Below, piece by piece: positions 18,753 through 27,553 of a stretch of DNA of 64,000 bases. This DNA is from JACKNG01 sp050184115 (GTDB lineage Bacteria; Pseudomonadota; Gammaproteobacteria; Ga0077536), in contig JBFXAQ010000012.1 in NCBI GenBank assembly GCA_050184115.1, forward strand, positions 1-64,000. Reading direction: 5' to 3'. Position 1 is the stretch's first letter. Each line of letters opens with the position of its first letter. The notes under the pieces are model-generated. The model made no database searches, was not told the DNA's origin, and saw only the letters and a program-made list of their open reading frames with translations. The position numbers and the translations under genes were made by a program.

Positions 18753-20357
18753 ATGAACGAGCAGATCGAACTCGCCCGGCGGCATGCGCGCAAGCTGTGG
18801 CGCTACCGCTGGCATGCGCTCCTGCTCAGCGCATTGGCCTGTGTCGGCGGCTGGACCTATGTCATCTCGCTGCCCAACAGCTTCGAGGTCGAGGCGAAGG
18901 TGTTCGTCGACACCAGTTCCATGCTGCGTCCGTTGCTGAAAGGCCTGGCGGTGGACAACAGCATGCTCAGGGACTCGGCCCAGCTGATGAAGCGCACCCT
19001 GCTCACGCGTCCGAACCTCGAGGAGGTCGCGCGACGCACCGACCTCGACCTCTCGACGACCACGCCGCGCGAGTTCGAGTCGCTGATCGCCTCGCTGGCG
19101 AACCGCATCAAGCTGTCGGGCACCGAGCGTGACAACGTCTACACGATCAAGTTCGAAGACACCGATGCGCAGCGCGCCAAGCGCGTCGTCGACGAACTGC
19201 TGAACACCTTCCTCGAGGAAGCGCTGGGTGACAGTCGCAGCGATACCGAGGTCACCCAGCAGTTCCTGGACGCACAGATCGCGGAATACGAGAAACGGCT
19301 CGTCGAGGCGGAAGAACGTCTCAAGCTCTTCAAGCAGAAGAATGTCGGCATGGTCCCCGGGGCCGAAGCCAATTACTTCCAGCGCCTGCAGGCGGCTCGC
19401 GACCAGCTGCGTACCGCCGAACTGGAGTTCAACGAGGCGCAGCGGCGCCGTGACGAACTGCGCAAGCGCCTCAACAGCGCGGCCGGTGGTGGCGAGGGCT
19501 CGGATACCGTCAGCGCCAAGGATCCCTCGCTGCTCGCGATGTCGTCGTATACCGAACGTATCGACGCCATGCAGTCACAACTCGATCAGCTCCTGCTGCA
19601 GTACACCGAGAAGCATCCCGACATCATCACCCTGCGCGAGCGCATCGCCGACCTCGAGACCAAGCGCGAGGCCGAGCTCGACGAACTCGCGGCGCAGATG
19701 ACCGAACAGAAGGCGGTGGCGGGCAAGGTCACCAGCGAGGCCGCGATGATGCCGGCCCTGGCCGTCGCCGAATCCGAGGCACAGGCGGCCGCGATGGAGG
19801 CCCGCGTCACCGAGTATCGCAGGCAGGTCGAGGAACTCGAGAAGCTGGTCGACACCGTGCCCGAGATCGAGGCCGAACTGACCCGGCTCGATCGCGACTA
19901 CGGCCTGAACAAGGAGCAGTACGAGCAGTTGTTGCAGCGGCGCGAGGCGGCACGGCTGTCGGAGCAGGTCGACGAGCAATCCGAGGACGTCAAGCTCAAG
20001 GTCATCGACCCGCCCAAGGTGCCGATCGTGCCGTCCGGTCCGAACCGGGTCATCCTGTTCTCGGGGGTGTTCGGCGCGGCACTCGGCCTGGGCGGGGCGT
20101 TCGCCTTCCTGCTCTCGCAGATCCAGCCGCGTTTCTACACCATCGAGGAACTGAAGGAGTTGACGCGCCTGCCGGTGCTGGGCTCGGTGTCCTACCAGTC
20201 GTCGCGTCGCTACCGCACGGAGCGGCGCATGGAACTGGCGGTGTTCCTGATGATCTTCCTCATGCTGGCGAGCGTCTACGGCGGGCTCGTGGTATCCGAG
20301 ACATTGCACATGGATCTGCACGGCAAGTTCGCCGCGATCGCGGGGCGTGAGGCATGA
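18753..20357 (+). CDS. XrtA system chain-length determinant (Wzz/PCP family)
   Basis: A 534-residue polysaccharide co-polymerase. One transmembrane segment near residues 22-40 (HALLLSALACVGGWTYVISL) and one near 425-450 flank a long periplasmic coiled-coil region. A conserved VIDPPKVPIVPSGPNR stretch precedes the second membrane segment. Unlike a classical Wzz, a cytoplasmic stretch and a third hydrophobic helix (MELAVFLMIFLMLASVYGG) follow, as in XrtA-associated members. It controls polymer length and activates the separate tyrosine kinase encoded next, whose ATG overlaps this stop codon as ATGA. Confidence 0.9.
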   Translation: MNEQIELARRHARKLWRYRWHALLLSALACVGGWTYVISLPNSFEVEAKVFVDTSSMLRPLLKGLAVDNSMLRDSAQLMKRTLLTRPNLEEVARRTDLDLSTTTPREFESLIASLANRIKLSGTERDNVYTIKFEDTDAQRAKRVVDELLNTFLEEALGDSRSDTEVTQQFLDAQIAEYEKRLVEAEERLKLFKQKNVGMVPGAEANYFQRLQAARDQLRTAELEFNEAQRRRDELRKRLNSAAGGGEGSDTVSAKDPSLLAMSSYTERIDAMQSQLDQLLLQYTEKHPDIITLRERIADLETKREAELDELAAQMTEQKAVAGKVTSEAAMMPALAVAESEAQAAAMEARVTEYRRQVEELEKLVDTVPEIEAELTRLDRDYGLNKEQYEQLLQRREAARLSEQVDEQSEDVKLKVIDPPKVPIVPSGPNRVILFSGVFGAALGLGGAFAFLLSQIQPRFYTIEELKELTRLPVLGSVSYQSSRRYRTERRMELAVFLMIFLMLASVYGGLVVSETLHMDLHGKFAAIAGREA

Positions 20358-21349
20358 GCCTGATCGAGAAGGCGATGGACAAGCTCGCCGGGCGTGAACC
20401 CGACGCGGCCGAGGACGTGACGCAGGCCGACGCGGGCGCGCGGACCGCCCCGGGCGAAACCGCGACCGCGCCGGCGACCGCGGCCGCGGCGCCTCCCGCG
20501 GACGCACCGGCAGCTGCAACGCCCGCCACCGCCCCGCCGCCGCTCGAGGCCGCGCCGGCGGCACCGACCGCGCCGACCGCGGCACCGGAGGAGATACCCG
20601 ACGGGCGCTACACCCATATCGATTTCGAGCGCCTGCATGCCAACGGCAATCTCACGCCGGGCACCGATCTCGTCCGCGAGGCCGAGGAGTACCAGTACAT
20701 CAAGCGCCGCCTGCTCGGCAACATCGCGCTCGGCGCCGGCCACGGTGGACGTCCGGCAAACCTGATCATGCTGACGAGTTCGGTCCCCGGCGAAGGCAAG
20801 ACTTTCACGTCGATCAACCTCTCGATGAGCATCACGGTGGAACGCGATCACACCTTGCTCGTGATCGACACCGACATCATGAAGCGAGACCTGAGCCGCC
20901 AGCTGGGGCTCGAGGGTCTGCCCGGCCTGTTCGACTACCTGGACGGCGACGTCGACGACATCGCGAACGTGATCTACCGCACCAACGTGCCGAACATGGC
21001 GGTGATCCCCTCGGGCCGGTTCAAGGCCGCGAGCACGGAGTTGCTGGCCAGCGCACGCATGCAGCAACTGGTCGACGAGATTGCGTCCCGTTACCGCGAT
21101 CGCGTCGTGCTGTTCGATACGCCGCCCCTGCTGGCGACCTCCACCGCGGTCGCCCTGGCGCCGCTGGTCGGCCAGCTCGTGCTGGTGGTGGAAGCCGGAG
21201 AAACGCGCACGACGACGGTGCTCGACGCCATCCGCATCCTCGACCGTGTTCCGGTCACCGGGGTGATCTTCAACAAGTCCAAGGGCACCGCGATGAAGCC
21301 GTACGATTATTACGGCAATTACTACATCAAGCCCACGCCCGCGAGCTGA
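20354..21349 (+). CDS. XrtA-associated tyrosine autokinase (BY-kinase)
   Basis: A 331-residue cytoplasmic P-loop protein. Residues about 20-85 are a low-complexity Ala/Pro/Thr linker. The kinase domain has Walker A SSVPGEGKT (Lys149), Walker A' LLVIDTDIMKRDL and Walker B VVLFDTPPLL. The C-terminus ends in a tyrosine cluster (YDYYGNYY), the usual autophosphorylation tail of bacterial tyrosine kinases. It works with the membrane chain-length protein, to which it is coupled by a 4-bp ATGA overlap. Phosphorylation cycling is expected to control polymer length and export. Confidence 0.92.
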   Translation: MSLIEKAMDKLAGREPDAAEDVTQADAGARTAPGETATAPATAAAAPPADAPAAATPATAPPPLEAAPAAPTAPTAAPEEIPDGRYTHIDFERLHANGNLTPGTDLVREAEEYQYIKRRLLGNIALGAGHGGRPANLIMLTSSVPGEGKTFTSINLSMSITVERDHTLLVIDTDIMKRDLSRQLGLEGLPGLFDYLDGDVDDIANVIYRTNVPNMAVIPSGRFKAASTELLASARMQQLVDEIASRYRDRVVLFDTPPLLATSTAVALAPLVGQLVLVVEAGETRTTTVLDAIRILDRVPVTGVIFNKSKGTAMKPYDYYGNYYIKPTPAS

Positions 21350-21370
21350 GGCCGGCGTCCCGTCGTGACC

Positions 21371-22855
21371 ATGCAAGCGGTGGCGTCAACGACCGTGATC
21401 CGCATCGCCTGCGTACTGGGTCTGATGCTGACGGTGGTATCGGTGCGGGCGGGCGACTGGCTGATCGACCCCCGCGTCAACATCAACGAGTCCTTCACCG
21501 ACAACGTCACGCTGGCACCGACCGACGAGCTCGCCGACCTGGTGACGACCGTGCTGCCCGGCATCACCGTGCGTGGCACCTCGGCGCGGCTGGACCTCAA
21601 CCTCGACTACAACCTGCAGTACCTCAAGTACGCGGACAACACGCAGTTCGACGATTTGAACCACCAGATGCAGGCAGCCGCCGAGCTCATGGTGTTCGAG
21701 GATCTCGTCTATTTCTCGACCCGCAGCAGCCTGTCGCAGCAGAACACCAGCAGCAATCGCCAGTTCGCGCAGTCCAACCGGTCGCAGACGGGCAACCGGA
21801 CCAACGTCCTGTACTACGAATACGGGCCGGTCGTGCGCCACGCCCTCGGTCGCTGGGCCTCGCTCGACGCCAGCTACCTCATGAACCGATCCGATCGCAC
21901 CGTGATCGCGGCGCCGGATGCGCTGACGGGGCAGGTCGTGACCGCGCCCGGTGGGTCCAAGGAGGACGTCATCCGGGTGAACGTCGATTCGGGTCCACGG
22001 CTGCCGCGCACCCCGATTTCACTTTCCTATACCTCGCGCGAGCAGACCCGGGCGCAGGGCGTCGGGCAGGGGCAGCGCAGCAAGCTCCAGCGCGTGTTAG
22101 CCGAGGTCGGGTACCAGCTCAACCGCCAGCTGCGCCTCACTGCCGAGGGTGGCGCGGAGTTCAACCAGGTGCAGACAGCGCGCAACAACCGCGACGGTCC
22201 GAGCTGGTTCTTCGGTGGCGTGTGGACGCCGACGCCGCGTACCGAGATCGCGGGGCGCTACGGCTCGCGTTTCTTCGGCAAGACCTTCACCGTCAATGCC
22301 TCGCACCGCATGCGACGCGTGGTGATGGGGTTCAATTACGGCGAGGAGTTGCGCACGACCAACCAGGTGCAGTCGGAGCTCGAGCTGGTGCCCCTGACCG
22401 ACCCCTTCGGCAACCCGATCCTCGATCCCAATACGACACCGGACATCCTTACCCCGCCGGGGCTGCCGTCACTCGCCGACGACGTCATCCTGAGCCGCGA
22501 CATCAGCGCATCGCTGAGCTACGCCGGTCGACGCGACACCGTCGACCTGCGCGTGTTCGACAACCGCAACGAATTCCAGGGCACCGGGGTTCTCGAGAGC
22601 TACCGCGGCGTGTCGGTCAATTTCACTCACAGCCTCACGCGCCTGGTCAGCGCCAGCGTCGGCGGCCTGTGGCGCAAGGCGGATTCGCTGAACCGCAGCC
22701 AGGAGACCTGGCGGATCTCGCCGGCCATGCACTACATCCTCGGCCCGAACATGACGCTGAACCTGAACTACGAGTTCGTCAACGGCAGCGGCGCGACGGC
22801 GTTGGACAATTTCACGGAGAATGCCGTGACGGCGGACGTCTCCTACGTCTTCTGA
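21371..22855 (+). CDS. XrtA-associated outer-membrane beta-barrel protein
   Basis: About 494 residues with a signal peptide (cleavage likely after SVRA). The mature part reads as amphipathic beta strands throughout and ends in aromatic Phe (DVSYVF), the usual outer-membrane insertion signal. The opening GDWLIDPRVNINESFTDNVTLAP matches the uncharacterised outer-membrane protein family that accompanies exosortase A operons. It is presumably a secretin-independent pore or anchor for the polysaccharide. A GTG at 21365 is an alternative start. The stop lies eight bases before the ATPase start. Confidence 0.85.
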   Translation: MQAVASTTVIRIACVLGLMLTVVSVRAGDWLIDPRVNINESFTDNVTLAPTDELADLVTTVLPGITVRGTSARLDLNLDYNLQYLKYADNTQFDDLNHQMQAAAELMVFEDLVYFSTRSSLSQQNTSSNRQFAQSNRSQTGNRTNVLYYEYGPVVRHALGRWASLDASYLMNRSDRTVIAAPDALTGQVVTAPGGSKEDVIRVNVDSGPRLPRTPISLSYTSREQTRAQGVGQGQRSKLQRVLAEVGYQLNRQLRLTAEGGAEFNQVQTARNNRDGPSWFFGGVWTPTPRTEIAGRYGSRFFGKTFTVNASHRMRRVVMGFNYGEELRTTNQVQSELELVPLTDPFGNPILDPNTTPDILTPPGLPSLADDVILSRDISASLSYAGRRDTVDLRVFDNRNEFQGTGVLESYRGVSVNFTHSLTRLVSASVGGLWRKADSLNRSQETWRISPAMHYILGPNMTLNLNYEFVNGSGATALDNFTENAVTADVSYVF

Positions 22856-22863
22856 GCAACCCG

Positions 22864-23982
22864 ATGTACGAAACTTTCTACGGATTCACGGGCAAGCCGT
22901 TCCAGCTCAATCCCGACCCACGCTTCTTCTTCAGCAGCGCGGGACACAAGCGGGCGATGGCCTACATGCAGTATGGCCTGCAGCAGGAGCAGGGCTTCAT
23001 CGTCGTCACCGGCGACGTCGGCACGGGCAAGTCGATGCTGGTGAGCAACCTGTTCAACACCCTCGACAAGGAACGTCTCGTCGCGGCCAAGATCGTCTCG
23101 ACCAACGTCCAGAGCTCCGACCTGATCCGCCTCATCTGCGGTGAACTGGGCATCGCTCACGATCGCAAGACCAAGGCGGCCCTGCTGAGCAGTCTCGAAG
23201 CGCGTTTCCGCGAGGAAGTGGCCGCCGGCAAGCACGTCCTGCTCGTCATCGACGAGGCCCAGAACCTGCCGCGCGAGTCGCTCGAGGAGCTGCGCATGCT
23301 GTCGAACTTCGAGCACGATTCGAAGCCGCTGGTGCAGAGCTTCCTGCTCGGTCAGCGCGAGTTCCGCCGCATGATGCGCGCGCCCGGTCTCGAGCAACTG
23401 CGCCAGCGCGTGATCGCGGCCTACCACCTCGGCCCGCTCACCGAGCGCGAAATCGCGGCCTATGTGCGGCACCGCCTGAAGGTGGTCGGCTGGCAGGACG
23501 ACCCCGCGCTGGAGGAGGGCATCTTCGAGCGGATCTACCATGCCACCGGCGGCGTGCCGCGACGCATCAACACCTTCTTCGATCGCTTGCTGCTCAACGC
23601 CTACCTCGATGAGTCCCACGCCATCTCGGTGAAATCGGTGGAAGCCGTGGCGGCCGAGGTCGAGCAGGAAATCCGCGGGCCCGAAGGAAGTCTCGAGGAA
23701 GGTGGACCGGAGGCCGTCCGCGTGCAGGCCGCGCCGGCCCCGGCACCCGCGGAGAGCGAGGCGACGCTGGCGATGGCGCAGCGCCTGGAACGCGTGGAGC
23801 GCCAGCTGACTGCGCTGACGACGCAGCTCGCCCAATTCAACCGCCCGCTGCCCGTGGCGCAGCAGGCACCGGTCGAACCGGACCGGGAGCGCGACAACTC
23901 GCGCTGGACGCTGGCGTTCGTGGCCTTGTCGGTGTGCGTGGCGGTCGGCCTCGGCATCGCCGGCTACCTGGTACTGCGTTGA
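22864..23982 (+). CDS. XrtA-associated ATPase (GspA/ExeA-like AAA)
   Basis: A 372-residue protein starting MYETFYGFTGKPFQLNPDPRF, the typical opening of ExeA/GspA-like ATPases. Walker A is GDVGTGKS (Lys56), Walker B is LLVIDEAQ, and an arginine-rich sensor region (GVPRRINTF) follows. A variable linker is followed by a single C-terminal transmembrane helix (LAFVALSVCVAVGLGIAGYLVL), so the ATPase is anchored to the inner membrane. The family is a constant member of exosortase A operons; its exact task in secretion or assembly is not known. Confidence 0.9.
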   Translation: MYETFYGFTGKPFQLNPDPRFFFSSAGHKRAMAYMQYGLQQEQGFIVVTGDVGTGKSMLVSNLFNTLDKERLVAAKIVSTNVQSSDLIRLICGELGIAHDRKTKAALLSSLEARFREEVAAGKHVLLVIDEAQNLPRESLEELRMLSNFEHDSKPLVQSFLLGQREFRRMMRAPGLEQLRQRVIAAYHLGPLTEREIAAYVRHRLKVVGWQDDPALEEGIFERIYHATGGVPRRINTFFDRLLLNAYLDESHAISVKSVEAVAAEVEQEIRGPEGSLEEGGPEAVRVQAAPAPAPAESEATLAMAQRLERVERQLTALTTQLAQFNRPLPVAQQAPVEPDRERDNSRWTLAFVALSVCVAVGLGIAGYLVLR

Positions 23983-23993
23983 GGCCGGCGGCG

Positions 23994-24878
23994 ATGGCGG
24001 TATCCAACAGCGCGAGTGGCGGCGCACGTGCGGATCGGGCACCGCTCAACGCCCTGTCCATCGACGTCGAGGAATATTTCCAGGTTTCGGCGTTCGAGTC
24101 CGTGATCGACAAGGGCGACTGGTCGCGGTGGCCGTCGCGGGTCGAGGTGTCGACGCAACGCCTGCTCGACCTCTTCGCCGCGCAGGGCGTGCACGCGACG
24201 TTCTTCACGCTCGGGTGGGTCGCCGAGCGTTTCCCGGCACTGGTGCGACGCATCGTCGACGAGGGCCACGAACTCGCCTGCCACGGTTACGATCACGTGC
24301 GCCTGACCAATCACACCCCGGAGTCCCTGGGTGAGGAGCTGCGTCGCAGCAAGGCCTTGCTGGAGGACGCTTCCGGGGTCGCGATGCGCGGATTTCGCGC
24401 CGCCAGCTTTTCCATCGACACGTCCAACCTGTGGGCATTCGGCGTGATCGAGGCCGCCGGTTTCGACTACAGCTCCAGCGTCTACCCGGTGCACCACGAT
24501 CTCTATGGCATACCCGACGCCGAACGCGTACCGTTCCGCGCGCCCGGTGCCGGGCGCCTGGTCGAGATCCCGGTCGCCACGGCGCGCTACTGCGGTCGCA
24601 ACCTGCCGGCCGGCGGTGGCGGCTACTTCCGCCTGTTCCCCTATTGGCTGAGCGCGCATCTCCTGCGCACCGTGCATCGCCAGGAAGTGGCGCGCGCAAA
24701 CATGTATTTCCACCCGTGGGAGTTCGACCCGGAGCAACCACGACCGGCGGGTATCTCGCCGCGCACGCGTTTCCGGCATTACCTCAACCAGAACCGCGCG
24801 CTGAGCCGGCTGGAGCGACTGCTCGGCGATTTCCGCTGGGCGCCGTTCGCCGACGTCTACGCCGATTGCATCCCATGA
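23994..24878 (+). CDS. XrtA system polysaccharide deacetylase (NodB fold)
   Basis: A 294-residue NodB-homology deacetylase. It shows the first motif LSIDVEEYFQVSAFE, a metal-binding motif ELACHGYDH, and the C-terminal FHPWEFDPEQPR characteristic of the exosortase-associated subfamily. It should remove N- or O-acetyl groups from sugar residues of the exopolysaccharide. There is no signal peptide, so it probably acts in the cytoplasm or is exported by other means. It starts 11 bp after the ATPase stop and its stop overlaps the next ATG (ATGA). Confidence 0.88.
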   Translation: MAVSNSASGGARADRAPLNALSIDVEEYFQVSAFESVIDKGDWSRWPSRVEVSTQRLLDLFAAQGVHATFFTLGWVAERFPALVRRIVDEGHELACHGYDHVRLTNHTPESLGEELRRSKALLEDASGVAMRGFRAASFSIDTSNLWAFGVIEAAGFDYSSSVYPVHHDLYGIPDAERVPFRAPGAGRLVEIPVATARYCGRNLPAGGGGYFRLFPYWLSAHLLRTVHRQEVARANMYFHPWEFDPEQPRPAGISPRTRFRHYLNQNRALSRLERLLGDFRWAPFADVYADCIP

Positions 24879-25933
24879 GCGAGACCAGCGAGCGCGCCGC
24901 GGCGCCGGCCGCCGTCGTCGTCCGGGCGGCCGAGGCGGGCGATGCGTCGGCGTGGGACGCCTTCGTCGAGGCGCATCCCGATGGCAGCTTCTTCCACCGG
25001 TTCGCCTGGCAGGACGCCATGCGCGAGGGGCTCGGCCATCGCACCCATTTCCTGCTCGCGCTGCGCGACGGCGCCATCGACGGCGTGATGCCGCTGGTGG
25101 AGATGAAGTCGCTGTTGTTCGGGCATTCGCTGAGTTCAATGCCGTTCGCGACCTGGGGTGGCGCCCTGGCGGCGTCCGCCGCCACGCGGGTTGCGCTCGA
25201 AGCGCGCGCCGTCGAGATCGCACGCCAACTCGGCGTCGGCGCGCTCGAACTGCGCCTGCGCCAAGCCGGTGATGGCGGACGCCCGGTGAAGACGCTCTAC
25301 GAGACCTTCAGCAAGCCCATCGAAGCGGACCCGGATGCCAACATGCAGGCCATCCGCAGCAAGCAGCGCAACATCATCCGCAAGGGCATGAAGGCGGGCT
25401 TGAGTGGCGCCGAGGCCGATCTCGCCGCCTTCTACCCGGTCTATGCCGAAAGCGTACGCAACCTCGGCACGCCGGTGTTCCCGCGCGGCCTGTTCGCCGC
25501 CATCCACGCGGCCTTCCCCGCCGACACCGAGTTCTTCGCCGTTCGCCACGAAGGCCAGGTGGTCAGTGCCGCGATGAATTTCTACTTCCGTGACCAGGTC
25601 TGCCCGTACTACTGGGGCGGCCTGTACTCGGCGCGGCGCATCGCCGCCAACGATTTCCTGGCGTGGGAGCTGATCAACCGCGCCGGCGCACGGGGCTGCC
25701 GCCTGTTCGATTTCGGCCGCAGCAAGAAGGACACCGGCGCCTACCAGTGGAAGGTGAACCTCGGCTTCGAATCGCGCCAGCTCTACTACGAGTACGAGTT
25801 GATCCGCGACCAGGCCATGCCTGACGTCAACCCCAACAACCCCAAGTACCGCCTGTTCATCGAAGGCTGGAAGAAGTTGCCATTGCCGCTGGCGATGCTG
25901 CTCGGACCGTGGATCAGCCGGAGCCTGGGTTGA
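24875..25933 (+). CDS. FemAB-like GNAT protein, PEP-CTERM system-associated
   Basis: A 352-residue protein of two GNAT-like lobes, as in FemAB peptidyl- or acyl-transferases. Visible family stretches are WDAFVEAHPDGSFFHRFAWQ, KQRNIIRKGMKAGL, and the C-terminal LFDFGRSKKDTGAYQWKVNLGFE. The subfamily is found with exosortase A; a role in attaching an acyl or amino-acyl group to a sugar is plausible but unproven. Its ATG overlaps the deacetylase stop and its own stop overlaps the exosortase start (TGATG), indicating translational coupling. Confidence 0.86.
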   Translation: MSETSERAAAPAAVVVRAAEAGDASAWDAFVEAHPDGSFFHRFAWQDAMREGLGHRTHFLLALRDGAIDGVMPLVEMKSLLFGHSLSSMPFATWGGALAASAATRVALEARAVEIARQLGVGALELRLRQAGDGGRPVKTLYETFSKPIEADPDANMQAIRSKQRNIIRKGMKAGLSGAEADLAAFYPVYAESVRNLGTPVFPRGLFAAIHAAFPADTEFFAVRHEGQVVSAAMNFYFRDQVCPYYWGGLYSARRIAANDFLAWELINRAGARGCRLFDFGRSKKDTGAYQWKVNLGFESRQLYYEYELIRDQAMPDVNPNNPKYRLFIEGWKKLPLPLAMLLGPWISRSLG

Positions 25934-27495
25934 TGCCGGGCGCAGCGGCGAGCGCCGTGTCGGACGGCGGCCGGGATGCCTGGGTGCGCCGCCTGGCCTG
26001 GCTGGGCGTGGCGCTGCTCGCGACCGTCCTGGTCCGCGCCGAGACCTACGCCAACCTGTACACCACCTGGTGGGGCACCACGGCGTACAACCATGGCGCC
26101 CTGATCCCGTTCATCGCGCTGTGGCTCGCCTGGCAGTCACGCGCACGTCTGCAGGCGCTGCCGACGTCGATCTCGCTGCTCGGTCTCGCGTTCGTCGCCG
26201 TCAACGCGCTGGTCTGGCTGGCCGGGCGCTTGTTGCTCATCAACGTCCTGCAACACGTCGCCGCGGTCGGCTTCCTCATCGGCATGACCTGGATGCTGAT
26301 TGGCAACCGCGCCGCGCGCCTCCTGCTGTTCCCGCTGGCCTACCTCTATTTCATGGTGCCGGAAGGGATCGGCCTCGTGCCCTACCTGCAGGACTGGACG
26401 GCGACGGTGCTGGTGACCCTGCTGCGCATGACCGAGATCCCGGTCTACATCGAGGGCCGCTACCTGCAGATTCCGAGCGGCAGCTTCCACGTCGCCAAGG
26501 CCTGCAGCGGCATCAATTACCTGCTCGCCACGCTCGCCGTCGGCAGCATGTTTGCCTACCTCACTTACCGCAGCAACTGGCGGCGGCTGGCTTTCATGGG
26601 CCTGGCGGTCGCGGTGCCGCTGGTCGCGAACGGCATGCGCGCCTACGGCATCGTCATGATCGCGCACCTGTCCGACTACCGTTACGCGATGGGCGTGGAT
26701 CACTACATCTACGGCTGGGTGTTCTTCGGTATCGTGATCTTCATCCTGTTCGCGATCGGTCGTACGTTCTCCGACATCGACGACGAGACGGAGGAACCGG
26801 CAGCGATGCCGTCCGGCGCCGACCTCGATGCGGGCGGGCAGCCGGCAGCCGGCCCGGGTGCGCCCTGGCCGTGGCTGGCGGCGGCCATGATCGTGCTCGC
26901 CGCTCCGCAGTGGGCGATCACGCTGGGCGAACGCGCGGTGCCGGCGCACGACGCCTTCGCCTTGCCCGAACTCGCCGGGTGGACCGGGCCGGCGGCGGAC
27001 GCGGCTGATCTCGGCAGCCACTACCGCGGCGCGCACCGCGTGCTCGATGGCGCGTATACCGCCACTGACGGCACCGCGGTCGACGTCGAGGTGGCGGTAT
27101 GGCTGGCCCAGCGCCAGGGCGAGGAGTTCGTGCACTACGAGAACACGGTGTACGACGAGGATGACTGGCGGCTCCTCAGTGCCGAGGCAATTGTCGCGAC
27201 CGGCGCGACGAGCCCCGCCGAGGTCCATACCGCGCTCCTGCGCGGCGACGGACAACGACAGCGGTTGCTGTGGTGGTGGTACCAGGTCGGCGCGCGCGCC
27301 ACGCCGCGTGCGCTCGTCGCCAAGTTCATCGAGGGGACACAGCGGTTCTCCGGGGGCTACGGCGGCGCCGCGATCGTCGCGGTGTCGACCGCCTTGACCG
27401 AGGAGTCGCCGGAGGTTGGCGCACGCCGGCTGGCGGCGTTCGTCGCCGCGCTGGAAAGCGCCGGTCTGGGGACGGCCACGAGCGGCGCGCCGTGA
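25933..27495 (+). CDS. xrtA: Exosortase A fused to EpsI (XrtA-EpsI)
   Basis: A 520-residue protein. Residues 1 to about 280 are a multi-pass membrane exosortase with about eight hydrophobic segments and the catalytic set Cys191 (AKACSGINYLLA), Arg236 (NGMRAYGIVMIAH) and His257 (GVDHYIYGW). After an acidic linker and one more hydrophobic segment, residues about 315-510 are an EpsI-type periplasmic domain (QGEEFVHYENTVYDEDDW...). Exosortase A is the transpeptidase-like enzyme that recognises the PEP-CTERM tail, such as the one encoded at 7302-8315, and removes it during export. EpsI is often a separate gene but fusions are known. The ATG at 25933 overlaps the FemAB stop; a GTG at 25909 is less likely. 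Confidence 0.93.
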   Translation: MPGAAASAVSDGGRDAWVRRLAWLGVALLATVLVRAETYANLYTTWWGTTAYNHGALIPFIALWLAWQSRARLQALPTSISLLGLAFVAVNALVWLAGRLLLINVLQHVAAVGFLIGMTWMLIGNRAARLLLFPLAYLYFMVPEGIGLVPYLQDWTATVLVTLLRMTEIPVYIEGRYLQIPSGSFHVAKACSGINYLLATLAVGSMFAYLTYRSNWRRLAFMGLAVAVPLVANGMRAYGIVMIAHLSDYRYAMGVDHYIYGWVFFGIVIFILFAIGRTFSDIDDETEEPAAMPSGADLDAGGQPAAGPGAPWPWLAAAMIVLAAPQWAITLGERAVPAHDAFALPELAGWTGPAADAADLGSHYRGAHRVLDGAYTATDGTAVDVEVAVWLAQRQGEEFVHYENTVYDEDDWRLLSAEAIVATGATSPAEVHTALLRGDGQRQRLLWWWYQVGARATPRALVAKFIEGTQRFSGGYGGAAIVAVSTALTEESPEVGARRLAAFVAALESAGLGTATSGAP

Positions 27496-27553
27496 GGGCG
27501 CGGCGGCAGTTCAGGTACGGCGCCGTTCGGCGCCCCGGGTGGAGTGCATTGAT

